Shown: positions 39,398 to 46,908 of the stretch, one piece after another
How positions within the stretch are numbered: position 1 is the stretch's first letter
Layout of the letters: the number at the start of each line of letters is the position of its first letter
DNA from: Phycisphaeraceae bacterium
Lineage (GTDB): Bacteria > Planctomycetota > Phycisphaerae > Phycisphaerales > UBA1924
Assembly: GCA_019636795.1 (NCBI GenBank)
Contig: JAHBWW010000002.1
Span: forward strand, 372,001 to 436,000
DNA: 64,000 nucleotides
Reading direction: 5' to 3'
Made by a program: the position numbers and the translations under genes
Notes under the pieces: model-generated
What the model saw: only the letters and a program-made list of their open reading frames with translations
Told to the model about the DNA's origin: nothing
The model's database searches: none

Positions 39398-39890
39398 GCA
39401 TCCACACATTCGCGTCGAACTCCTCAGCAACCCCGCATACCTCAGCGGTGCACGAGAACTCATCGCTTCGGTCTGCAAACGCCTCGGCTTTGACGACCTC
39501 ACCTGCTCAAAGGTCGCACTCGCCGTCGACGAAGCACTCTGCAACGTCATCCGCCACGGCTACAAATACGCCGAGAACCGCCCCATCTGGATCAGCCTCT
39601 GGCCACTCCTCGATGAACACGCCCGCCCAGAAGGCATCCTGCTCACCATCGAGGACGAAGCCGACCAGGTCGATCCATCCTGCATGAAGGGCCGAAGCCT
39701 CGAAGACATCAAACCCGGCGGCCTCGGCGTCCACATCATCCGCGACGTCATGGATCAGGTCTGCTACGAAAAACGCGAATCCAGAGGCATGCGCCTCGTC
39801 ATGAGCAAGCGCGTGCCACGCACCGCTGCCCCCGCCCGCCTGGGTCGCAACACCGAATCAGAGGGGAGCGTGCAGTCCATCGATGGCTGA
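39390..39890 (+). CDS. RsbW/SpoIIAB-like anti-sigma-type serine kinase
   Basis: The 166-residue protein has the HATPase fold of partner-switching kinases. KVALAVDEALCNVIRHGY holds the N box with E48 and N52, LLTIEDEA is the D box, and PGGLGVHIIRDVMDQVCYE is the glycine-rich ATP lid, ending in GMRLVMSKR. Such kinases phosphorylate a STAS partner and sequester a sigma factor or another target. The STAS partner is encoded next, overlapping by 8 bp. No sigma factor or PP2C phosphatase of the system is adjacent. Confidence 0.88.
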   Translation: MNEHPHIRVELLSNPAYLSGARELIASVCKRLGFDDLTCSKVALAVDEALCNVIRHGYKYAENRPIWISLWPLLDEHARPEGILLTIEDEADQVDPSCMKGRSLEDIKPGGLGVHIIRDVMDQVCYEKRESRGMRLVMSKRVPRTAAPARLGRNTESEGSVQSIDG

Positions 39891-40227
39891 ATCACCAATC
39901 CAGATCGAACGCGACAACCCCCCGGGCCTCATCGTCATAAGCCCGCTCGGCGATGTCGATATGAGCTGCTCGCCGGTCCTGCGCGCCACTCTGCGCGACG
40001 AACAGTCGAGCCGCCCGCGCCGCCTCATCGTCAACCTGACGCGTGTCGGGTATATGGACAGTTCGGGCCTGGCGACCCTTGTCGAAGCGATGCGCACCGC
40101 AAAGCGCAATGGCACCGCCATGATCCTCTGCGGCATGAACGACAAGGTCCGCGCCATCTTCGAAATCGCACGCCTCCACCAGTTCTTCACCATCGTCGAT
40201 GGCCTCGATCAGGCGCGTCAGACATGA
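39883..40227 (+). CDS. STAS-domain anti-sigma factor antagonist
   Basis: The 114-residue single-domain STAS protein contains RLIVNLTRVGYMDSSGLATL, the RsbV/SpoIIAA signature. Ser60 or Ser61 is the expected phosphorylation site. LCGMNDKVRAIFEIARLHQF follows. It overlaps the kinase gene by 8 bp and precedes an MlaE permease gene by 25 bases. Two roles are possible: antagonist in a partner switch with the RsbW-like kinase, or MlaB-like subunit of a lipid ABC transporter. The context supports either or both. Confidence 0.88.
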   Translation: MAESPIQIERDNPPGLIVISPLGDVDMSCSPVLRATLRDEQSSRPRRLIVNLTRVGYMDSSGLATLVEAMRTAKRNGTAMILCGMNDKVRAIFEIARLHQFFTIVDGLDQARQT

Positions 40228-40800
40228 TCGCCACACCAGCAGACGCACAAGAATGAACGACATGCCGGACTCCGAAAAGCCCAGGCCATCGCCGTTGCTC
40301 GTGCTCCTCTGGCCCATCGAACGCCTCGGCGCACGCGCTATCTCCATCCTCGAACACACCGGCTCGCTCGTCCATCTCTTTCTCGAAGCGCTCGGCTGGG
40401 TCTGCCGCGGCGTGTTCGGCCGAAAGGTCCGCCTCGGGCGATACGCCATCATCTCCCAGATCGTCCGTGTCGGCGTCAAGAGCGTTTTCATCGTCTCGCT
40501 GGTCTCGGGCGCGGTCGGGCTGATTCTCACACTCCAGCTCGAACCCCCGCTCAACCAGTTCGGCCAGCGCGCGCTCATCGCCAACATCATCAGCGTCGCG
40601 GTCCTGCGCGAACTGGGCCCGCTCATCGGCGCGATCGTGCTCACTGGTTTTGCCGGGGCTGCCATTGCTGCCGAGATCGGCACCATGGTGGTCAGCGAAG
40701 AGATCGAAGCGCTCGAGGCGCATGCTCTGAATCCGGTGCGGTTTCTTGTCGTGCCTCGTGTGATGGCCACGGTGCTTTCCATGACTGTGCTGGGCGTGCT
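39950..40800. other. GC-skew inflection of the window
   Basis: On the + strand C is commoner than G in coding regions of both orientations from about 9 kb to 40.6 kb, for example in nhaA (minus) and cysS (plus). G is commoner than C from about 40.7 kb to the right end, for example in sucC (minus) and atpA (plus). The change takes place within a few hundred bases. This is seen by eye; an exact skew plot was not computed. Confidence 0.75.
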
Positions 40801-41107
40801 TTCGAGTTTTGTTGCCATCGCGTCTTCGATCGGGATCTGCATTTTCCTGCTCGGCATTCCGTTTGAGACGTACATGAAAAACATGGAATCGCAGGCCAAG
40901 ATGGTCGATTTTCTGACGGGTCTGTCCAAGGGCACGATTTTCGGCGGACTGATCGGAATTATTGCGTGCGGGAACGGGCTCAAGGTAACGGGCGGGGCGG
41001 CAGGGGTGGGTCATGCGACCACAAACACGGTTGTGCAGTGTGTGGTTGCGATTGTCGTCGCGGACCTGATTTTCACGGCGATTTTCTACGCGCTCAAACT
41101 GGTGTGA
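40253..41107 (+). CDS. mlaE: MlaE-type ABC transporter permease
   Basis: Start ATG 40253 (MNDMPDSEKPRPSPLLVLLW); another in-frame start lies upstream at 40199, inside the STAS gene. The 284-residue protein matches the MlaE/TrnD permease family of phospholipid transporters: VFIVSLVSGAVGLILTLQL, VLRELGPLIGAIVLTGFAGA, AAIAAEIGTMVVSEEIEALE and LNPVRFLVVPRVMATVLSM. The expected ATPase (MlaF) and MCE-domain (MlaD) genes do not follow; the next gene is on the other strand, 2 bases away. Codon endings change from C-rich to G/T-rich halfway through the gene (near 40640-40700), where the strand composition of the whole window switches. Confidence 0.9.
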   Translation: MNDMPDSEKPRPSPLLVLLWPIERLGARAISILEHTGSLVHLFLEALGWVCRGVFGRKVRLGRYAIISQIVRVGVKSVFIVSLVSGAVGLILTLQLEPPLNQFGQRALIANIISVAVLRELGPLIGAIVLTGFAGAAIAAEIGTMVVSEEIEALEAHALNPVRFLVVPRVMATVLSMTVLGVLSSFVAIASSIGICIFLLGIPFETYMKNMESQAKMVDFLTGLSKGTIFGGLIGIIACGNGLKVTGGAAGVGHATTNTVVQCVVAIVVADLIFTAIFYALKLV

Positions 41108-41109
41108 CG

Positions 41110-42075
41110 CTAGCGTCGGTAGCCGACGGGTCGTTCGAGGAGGTTGTAGAGTTCGCGGAGCGTGACCATTCCTGCGATGCCGGCCGAGGTCAGGCCGAGC
41201 ATGATCCAGCCTTGCGCATAGAAGCCTGAGCCGAGCAGCCATGCGCATGCATAGAGCGCGAGCCAGATAGCGCCATATCGATCGATTTTTTCGGCGAGTC
41301 GCGGCCCTGGCCCGAGCGCGCGAGTTCGGCGCACGACGACGACGGCAAACAGAGCCATCAAGAGCATGCACGCAACTGGACCGAACCAGCCGTGATGAAA
41401 CGGGTCTGAGATTGGGGAGCGTGGGTGTGGCCAGTCGGGAGTCAGGAGCGCGATTGTCCAGAGGACCCATCCGGCGATTGCGAAGAACACTGCGCGGCGT
41501 GTGAGTACTGGGGTTTTGCGACCCAGGACGTGCGAGACGCCGCCGGCAAAGAGGGCGTGAGTCATGACGAGCCAGACTGGCCAGACGAAGTTGAGGGTGA
41601 CGTTTGGGATCATCATGTGTCCGGCGTATATGAGGCCGAGGAGGAGGAGGCCGAAACCTGGGATGAATTTGCCCGTTGCGTTGAAGAGGAGGACAGCGAG
41701 CAGGAGGAGGAGTGTGAGGATAACGCCGACGGTGCCTAAGACGGTTGCGCCGAGGATTGTGAGCATGAGGGTTGCGGCGGTGCTCGTGACGGCGGTCTCG
41801 ATGCGAAGGAGGCCTGAGGCGAGCGGGCGATGCGGCCGAAGCGCCTGATCGCGGTGGATGTCGAAGATGTCGTTGAGGCATGTGCCAAAGGCGTAGAGGG
41901 AACCCGCGGCGAGCGCGCCTGCGGGGAGAAGGAGCCAGAGCGGCTGGGCGAGCGAGGGCGGGGGAGTCTCGCCCGGTGCGACGCGCGACCAGAGAATGAC
42001 GAACCAGACATTGGCGATAGCGGCAAACGCGGTCGTGACGCGCGTGAGGCGGAGGACCGAGGCGAGTTTGAGCAT
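41110..42075 (-). CDS. UbiA-family prenyltransferase
   Basis: The 321-residue membrane protein has about eight or nine helices. It carries the Mg2+/pyrophosphate-binding motif NDIFDIHRD within GTCLNDIFDIHRDQALRPHR and the following arginine RPLASGLL, typical of UbiA enzymes. These attach polyprenyl chains to aromatic or other acceptors, as in quinone, haem or chlorophyll-type pathways. The second Asp-rich motif is not obvious, so the substrate is unclear. Start ATG 42075 (MLKLASVLRLTRVTTAF), with a GTG alternative 12 bases upstream. It is convergent with mlaE. Confidence 0.85.
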   Translation of the reverse strand: MLKLASVLRLTRVTTAFAAIANVWFVILWSRVAPGETPPPSLAQPLWLLLPAGALAAGSLYAFGTCLNDIFDIHRDQALRPHRPLASGLLRIETAVTSTAATLMLTILGATVLGTVGVILTLLLLLAVLLFNATGKFIPGFGLLLLGLIYAGHMMIPNVTLNFVWPVWLVMTHALFAGGVSHVLGRKTPVLTRRAVFFAIAGWVLWTIALLTPDWPHPRSPISDPFHHGWFGPVACMLLMALFAVVVVRRTRALGPGPRLAEKIDRYGAIWLALYACAWLLGSGFYAQGWIMLGLTSAGIAGMVTLRELYNLLERPVGYRR

Positions 42076-42749
42076 GCGTTCGGGCACGGGTGGGATGGTA
42101 GAGGGCGAGGCGCGGAATCGTCGTGTGGGAATGCGCGGGGAGCGGAGACTGGAGTTGCGGATGGGCGCTCGTTTGAAACTGTGATTGCGTCCTCGCTTGC
42201 GCTCGGACCTCTTTTTGTGGGTGCGAAGTGGCGGCCGGCGCGGAGGGCGGATGAGACGGCGCGCTGGAGCGTCTGGCGTTCGCGTGCGGTGTTGGCTGGC
42301 GAACGGAGCAGCAGCGATTCGAGCGTGCTGAGGGCGACAGATTGAAGTTCGGCAGCCTGGAGGCGGGCGCGGGTGTGCGCGAGGTTCTCGATGAGTGCGA
42401 TTTTCTCCTGAATGTGTGGCTGCTGGGCCCACCGCGCGATGGCGGTGACGGTGGTGCTGAACTCGGCTGCGATGTCGGGCAGGGAGAGGCCGGGCGTGGC
42501 GAGGTGGCTGAGGAGCGCGGATTCGTTGGTGCCTTCGGGGAGTGGCGAGGTGGTCGAAGGTTGCGCTGCATGCGAGGGTGCAGGTTGAGCGACAACCCGG
42601 ACCTTTGGGCTCGAGGCGCCCGGGTTGTTCGAGAGCATGTGAGCGCCCAAAGGTCCGGCGTCTGAAGGCAGCGAACGGGTGGGGTCTTGTGGTGATTGGT
42701 GGGTTGGGATTGTGGGTGTGGATGTGGGTGATGCGATCATGAGGGTCAT
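41736..42749 (-). CDS. Hypothetical HTH-like protein overlapping the UbiA gene
   Basis: The middle part reads like a genuine domain: ESALLSHLATPGLSLPDIAA and FSTTVTAIARWAQQPHIQEK resemble a helix-turn-helix, followed by a long helix (ARLQAAELQSVALSTLESLL). The N-terminal part is Pro/Ser/Thr-rich. The frame has no stop until 41736, so the last 113 residues lie in another frame of the UbiA gene and look like non-coding shadow (Ser/Arg/Pro-rich). Either the overlap is real or a frameshift hides the true end near 42100-42200. Possible starts are ATG 42749 and GTG 42854; neither has a clear ribosome binding site. Confidence 0.45.
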   Translation of the reverse strand: MTLMIASPTSTPTIPTHQSPQDPTRSLPSDAGPLGAHMLSNNPGASSPKVRVVAQPAPSHAAQPSTTSPLPEGTNESALLSHLATPGLSLPDIAAEFSTTVTAIARWAQQPHIQEKIALIENLAHTRARLQAAELQSVALSTLESLLLRSPANTARERQTLQRAVSSALRAGRHFAPTKRGPSASEDAITVSNERPSATPVSAPRAFPHDDSAPRPLPSHPCPNACSNSPRSSASRASRPRLPLSPMSGSSFSGRASHRARLPRPRSPSRSGSFSPQARSPRVPSTPLAHASTTSSTSTAIRRFGRIARSPQASFASRPPSRAPPQPSCSQSSAQPS

Positions 42750-42948
42750 GATGCACAACGGCGAAGCGATTGCAAGAGGGTTGCGGGCGAGGGTCAGGAA
42801 CTTGCGCGCGGGTGGGAGTTTGGGTGGAAAGAGTGTGGGCAAGGCAGCCGGCACCCAGCAAGAAAACTTTTCTACAACTGAGAGAACGCCTCAATAGCGA
42901 GCAGAGGGGTAGAGTCCAGTCTTCGTAAGCGCGTCGAGGAGGTGTTTC

Positions 42949-43869
42949 ATGAGCGTTCGAGTTCCTGGCCCCGCAGGAGTGCATGGTTTCAACGACCCGT
43001 GGCCAACGGAATCGCCTGGACGCGTGCAGGCTCAGCCGCCGCAACCGGCTGGGATGTGGCGGGCCGTGCCATTCAACCCGTGCGTACCGGACAAGACGGC
43101 CGTAGCGATTGTTCGGCGGCAACAGTCCGGGGGCGACTCGGTTGCAGCATTCTGGTCATTCTCATCGATGCTGCGTGCTCTTGATGCATGCTTAAAAGGC
43201 TCGAGTACACAATCGTGGGGGATACTGATTTGGGGCAGCGGCGACGGCATTGACGGGGCGGCCACGCCGGCGACTCCATTCGCGACTCTGTTCGGTGACC
43301 GGCCATTTGACTACGCCGAGTTCATGGCACTGCTTGACGAAATCCACCCGTCGTTGCCGAGCCCATCTGCTTTCAAGTTGCTTGATCTGGCGAGGGCGTT
43401 GCGCAGCGGCGATCCGCAAGCAGTGGCCGAGCAGGTGTTTGAAATCGTACCCGATCTAGTTGCGATGAAGAAAGAGCATGACGAGATGCTGTCAAAGGGT
43501 ACGCGATCAGACTGGACCGGAAACAGTGCGTCTGGTCACTCTGCCGGGCAGAAGCAGAGCGGTAAAAGGCAAGGGCCTTCGTCGCTACAACCGGCTCCGA
43601 GGGTAGAGTTTTATCATCAGTCCAAACCCGCCGGGGAGCATGCCAAAGCAGGACTTGTTCAGGCATCGTCGAGTAGCCGTGTTTCAGATCAATCGCAAAT
43701 TATGCCATCGGGCTGGGTGAAAATGGAGATCATCAGTGGCCAAATACATTCGGCGGAGGGGCGTTTGTGCGTCTACACCGAGCCATCGGGGGCGCGGTGC
43801 AAGGTTCGGGAGTGGTGTGATGGGCAAGGTAAGACGACATTTCAACTGATCGAACGCACAGGTCGGTAA
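42949..43869 (+). CDS. Hypothetical 306-residue protein
   Basis: AGGAGG lies 6 bases before ATG 42949. The protein has no signal peptide or membrane helix. It contains a globular-looking part (AFWSFSSMLRALDACLKGSS, then ATPFATLFGDRPFDYAEFMA and FKLLDLARALRSGDPQAVAE), a Ser/Gln/Lys-rich linker, and a small beta-rich C-terminal domain (VKMEIISGQIHSAEGRLCVY). GC content appears lower than in the flanking genes. No family is recognised. It lies in a short accessory patch with a nuclease-like gene and a toxin-antitoxin pair. Confidence 0.7.
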   Translation: MSVRVPGPAGVHGFNDPWPTESPGRVQAQPPQPAGMWRAVPFNPCVPDKTAVAIVRRQQSGGDSVAAFWSFSSMLRALDACLKGSSTQSWGILIWGSGDGIDGAATPATPFATLFGDRPFDYAEFMALLDEIHPSLPSPSAFKLLDLARALRSGDPQAVAEQVFEIVPDLVAMKKEHDEMLSKGTRSDWTGNSASGHSAGQKQSGKRQGPSSLQPAPRVEFYHQSKPAGEHAKAGLVQASSSSRVSDQSQIMPSGWVKMEIISGQIHSAEGRLCVYTEPSGARCKVREWCDGQGKTTFQLIERTGR

Positions 43870-43981
43870 GCGTGCAGTCAGCGGGGGTCTTGATTGTGGC
43901 GACACTGGTAGCTCAGTGCAGTGATCGGCGGCACGGGGAACGGGAGCGAGGGTGTTGGTCGCATTTTGAGCGAGGTTGTCC

Positions 43982-44512
43982 TTAACAACCGGAAAGCAAC
44001 TGTTCGACTCGAGTTGCCGAAAATCGCCAACCTGCGGGTATCCGGTCGATGGTTCCCGCGGCCTGTGACTTGTTCGTCCAGACCTGCTCTTCGTTGAGAA
44101 TGGTCTCGCCGCGTCCCTTTGCACATAACTTCAAGTGATGTGCAATCTCGATAGGGGTCGCAAGATACATGCGCGGCATCTCGGTGGTGGCCACACCGAG
44201 GAACTGCGCGAGACACAAGACCGTGCGCAGATTGTGCCGGGCCAACCAGCGGTCAATCGCCTCGTGATAATTGGCCGCACCTTTGTCTAGATATGACTGC
44301 GTGAGACCCCATCCGCCGTCCTGGCTTCCTTTCACCGAGACTTTCATTAGTCGCTCGCCCCTGCAGACCACCAAGTCGTACTCTGGTTGGTTTGCACCAT
44401 ACTGAACGGACACATCAAGACCACACCTGGCAAACAGCGCAGCAGCAAAGGCCTCGGCAGCGACGCTCACTTGCCATGAATTCATCTTGATTGGCTTGTC
44501 CGTCAGATTCAA
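43982..44512 (-). CDS. Predicted PD-(D/E)xK nuclease-like protein
   Basis: The 176-residue protein contains a possible PD-(D/E)xK core: Glu in SVAAEAFAAALFARCGLDV, the Asp in PEYDLVVCRGE, and the strand with lysine KVSVKGSQDGGW. This pattern is found in small restriction-like and intron-encoded endonuclease families. The C-terminal half (MYLATPIEIAHHLKLCAKG) is not diagnostic. The TTG start at 44512 has GGAG 7 bases upstream, and an ATG at 44485 is the alternative. It has lower GC than its neighbours. It could be a lone restriction enzyme or a relic of a mobile element. Confidence 0.6.
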   Translation of the reverse strand: MNLTDKPIKMNSWQVSVAAEAFAAALFARCGLDVSVQYGANQPEYDLVVCRGERLMKVSVKGSQDGGWGLTQSYLDKGAANYHEAIDRWLARHNLRTVLCLAQFLGVATTEMPRMYLATPIEIAHHLKLCAKGRGETILNEEQVWTNKSQAAGTIDRIPAGWRFSATRVEQLLSGC

Positions 44513-44633
44513 TTTTGCTCTCCGAGGGCTGGTTGGTAGGCACGCCCCAGTTCAGGTCAGTACAGACTGTTGCGAAAAGGTGGCACGGGGTGGTGAATCA
44601 CGGAGCGCGGCTGGTGGCACGCGGCCTGAGCCT

Positions 44634-44828
44634 CTAGCCCGCATCGCGTTGATGTCTTGAGGGTGCCTTGCGAATCGGGGCCTTTGACTCGCGCTGGAGT
44701 TCTTTGAGGTGTTGGCCGAGGCGGCGAATGTCGTTGCCAAATTGTTCGGAGACTTGCCGTCTGGCATTGCGAACTTCTTCGATCAAAGGATCAGGTGCTG
44801 GGGCGGGATTGCTTGGTTTTGTATTCAT
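44634..44828 (-). CDS. Antitoxin-like small protein, partner of the PIN toxin
   Basis: Start ATG 44828 gives a 64-residue protein (MNTKPSNPAPAPDPLIEEVR). It consists of a flexible N-terminus and one charged helix, VRNARRQVSEQFGNDIRRLG, then a basic tail. Small proteins of this type are typically encoded beside PIN-domain toxins. It overlaps the end of the toxin gene by 4 bp, so toxin comes first and the two are coupled. No DNA-binding motif was recognised. Confidence 0.65.
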   Translation of the reverse strand: MNTKPSNPAPAPDPLIEEVRNARRQVSEQFGNDIRRLGQHLKELQRESKAPIRKAPSRHQRDAG

Positions 44829-45295
44829 GGTGATGACCAGAGCATCTCGGGGGTAACGATGGATGGGGCCACCAAGCCGAGGCGGCGGCAGATGACTTGG
44901 AGGTGCTCTACCTTGTTCGGGTTTGCAAGGTGGCGAACGTTCCAACTGAGGACATATGTCATTGCGTGAACAGCGGCGACGGCGATGTGCAATGCATCGC
45001 CTGCAACCGGGCCGGGCATCACGCGCTCGCGGACGAGAACCTCCGCAACACCCAGCACTTCGTCGCTGATGTCAAGACGCGGTATCGCGGAGATGTGTTC
45101 AAGGGCGGCTTCGCTCTGGCGAAAACCAGGTTGGCTGAGCTCGACGATTACCTCCTCAGAGACGGTGCAATCGTAACGTGACGAAAAGTGCATCCACCAC
45201 TCAAGGCTTGTTTCGCGTCGGTAGACACTCGCGGCGTCGTCACGATCGGTGACGCACGCGCTGACGAAACTGGTTTCGAGATAGACCCCGTCCAT
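44825..45295 (-). CDS. PIN-domain toxin (VapC-like ribonuclease)
   Basis: The 156-residue protein has the PIN pattern. YLETSFVSACVTDRDDA stands at the first acidic position (Glu in place of the usual Asp, as in the YLET subfamily). CTVSEEVIVELSQPGF carries the conserved Glu, PVAGDALHIAVAAVHA the conserved Asp, and YVLSWNVRHLANPNK the terminal part. PIN toxins cleave RNA, often tRNA or rRNA, until bound by the antitoxin. It starts 18 bases after sucC on the same strand, in the place where sucD is often found. Confidence 0.85.
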   Translation of the reverse strand: MDGVYLETSFVSACVTDRDDAASVYRRETSLEWWMHFSSRYDCTVSEEVIVELSQPGFRQSEAALEHISAIPRLDISDEVLGVAEVLVRERVMPGPVAGDALHIAVAAVHAMTYVLSWNVRHLANPNKVEHLQVICRRLGLVAPSIVTPEMLWSSP

Positions 45296-45313
45296 GACTA
45301 GAGTGTATCCGAT

Positions 45314-46513
45314 TTACCCCACCGCCCTGACGACCTTTTTCCCCGCATCCAGCAGGTCCGTCGCGGCCTCGAGGGTTGGGAGGTCGGCTGCGGCGGCGGT
45401 GAGGATTTTTCGGCCGTTGTCGACGTTGTTGCCTTCGAGGCGGACGACGAGGGGGACTTTGAAGCCGACTTCTTTGGCGGCGTTGACGATGCCCTGTGCG
45501 ATGACGGCGCAGTCCATGATGCCGCCGAAGATGTTGACCATGATGCCTTTGACGGCGTGGTCGGAGAGGATGATGCGGAATGCTTCGGTGACGGCTTCTT
45601 CGGAGGCTGAGCCTCCGACATCGAGGAAGTTTGCGGGTTCGCCGCCGCAGTGTTTGATGGTGTCCATGGTGGCCATGGCGAGTCCTGCGCCGTTGACGAG
45701 GCATCCGATGTTGCCGTCGAGAGCGATGTATGAGAGGCCGAAGCGCTGGGCGCGGAGTTCGGCGGGGTTTTCTTCGCTTGGGTCGAAGAGTGCGGCGATG
45801 TCTTTGTGGCGGAAGGTGGCGTTGTCGTCGAAGTTGAACTTGGCGTCGATGGCGAGGACCTGGCCTTCGGGGGCGTCGGGGGTCGGGGGGGTGACGATGA
45901 GGGGGTTGATCTCGGCGAGTGAGCAGTCTTTGGCGGTGAAGAGATCGGCGAGGCTGAGCATGATTTTGACGGCCTGGTTGATCTGGCGGCCCTTGAAGCC
46001 GAGTTTGAAGGCGACGGTGCGGGCCTGGTGCGGGGCGAGGCCGAGGAGGGGATGGAGCGGGGTTTTGATGATGGCGCCGGGGTTGGTTGCGGCGACGTGT
46101 TCGATATCGACGCCGCCTTCGGCTGAGGCGATGAGGATGTTGCGGCGCGTGGTGCGGTCGGTGGTGATTGCGAGGTAGTACTCGTGTGCGATGTCGACGC
46201 CTGCGGCGATGAGGAGTTTGGTGACTTCGAGTCCTTCGGTGCCGGTTTGAGGAGAAACCATGCGATTAGTGAGCATGAAGCGTGCGGCGTCGCTTGCTTC
46301 TTCGGGTGAGCGGACGAGTTTGACGAATCCGGCCTTGCCTCGGCCTCCGGCGTGGACCTGGGCTTTGACGACGACGAGGGAGGTGTTGCCATCGGCGGCG
46401 ATTTGTTTGTATGTGGTTGCGGCGTCTTCGATGGATTCGATGACGCGGCCTGGGGGGACTGTAATGCCTGCGGAGGCGAGGAGTTCGCGGGCTTGATACT
46501 CGTGAATTTTCAT
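45314..46513 (-). CDS. sucC: Succinyl-CoA synthetase, beta subunit
   Basis: The beta subunit of succinyl-CoA ligase in the citric acid cycle binds the nucleotide and forms the active site with SucD. Start ATG 46513 (MKIHEYQARELLASAGITVP). The ATP-grasp features VVKAQVHAGGRGKAGFVKL and GCLVNGAGLAMATMDTIKHC are present, and the CoA-ligase domain contains VKGIMVNIFGGIMDCAVIAQ and VRLEGNNVDNGRKIL. The 399-residue length is normal. sucD is not adjacent on either side. Confidence 0.95.
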   Translation of the reverse strand: MKIHEYQARELLASAGITVPPGRVIESIEDAATTYKQIAADGNTSLVVVKAQVHAGGRGKAGFVKLVRSPEEASDAARFMLTNRMVSPQTGTEGLEVTKLLIAAGVDIAHEYYLAITTDRTTRRNILIASAEGGVDIEHVAATNPGAIIKTPLHPLLGLAPHQARTVAFKLGFKGRQINQAVKIMLSLADLFTAKDCSLAEINPLIVTPPTPDAPEGQVLAIDAKFNFDDNATFRHKDIAALFDPSEENPAELRAQRFGLSYIALDGNIGCLVNGAGLAMATMDTIKHCGGEPANFLDVGGSASEEAVTEAFRIILSDHAVKGIMVNIFGGIMDCAVIAQGIVNAAKEVGFKVPLVVRLEGNNVDNGRKILTAAAADLPTLEAATDLLDAGKKVVRAVG

Positions 46514-46908
46514 GTGGGCTCCTGATCTGGGTGAGATGGTAGTCGAAGTTTGGCGCAAGCGGGCGATAGGTTTTTGTATGGTTTCAATCAAGAAGATGCC
46601 CTGTTGTGGCGGTAATTTGGTTGCATTCGGGGCAGAGTTTGGTAAGAATGGGGTGAGTGTGAGTTTTGGGTACTTTATCACCGGTTGTGGTGGGAGGCGC
46701 TGAAGCGGGCGAGGATTGAATCGGGGCTGTTGGCGCTGGCATAGGAGATGTGTTTTCGGCTAGACTAGGGCCGAGTGATGTGGAAAGAGGTTGATGGGCG
46801 ATTTCCCGCTTGATGTGCGCGGGTTTCGGTTCCGGGAAGAAGGAAGGCCGATGTGAGTCTGATGGATCGGACGGAGTTGGCCTTTCGAGAGGGACGAAGG
46901 AGTGTGTG
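46514..46908. other. Divergent intergenic region between sucC and the LuxR-type gene
   Basis: This 395-base region separates two divergently transcribed genes, so it should contain both promoters. I saw no clear -35/-10 pair, no RNA gene and no convincing small gene. A peptide read from about 46578 has two adjacent cysteines (MPCCGG) but no ribosome binding site. Confidence 0.5.

Noticed and set aside
40000-41100. DnaA-box cluster or AT-rich unwinding region at the skew switch
   Set aside because: No TTATCCACA-like boxes or AT-rich tract were found by eye; the region is ordinary coding sequence.
42088-43122. Long N-terminal extension of the UbiA frame
   Set aside because: The sequence is Arg/Pro/His-rich, overlaps other genes and has no start signal. 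UbiA proteins begin close to MLKLASVLRL.
46584-46720. Minus-strand frame ending in a Cys-rich sequence (LCPECNQITATTGHLLD)
   Set aside because: The frame lies mostly antisense to the LuxR-type gene, and its other parts are Ser/Pro-rich shadow sequence.
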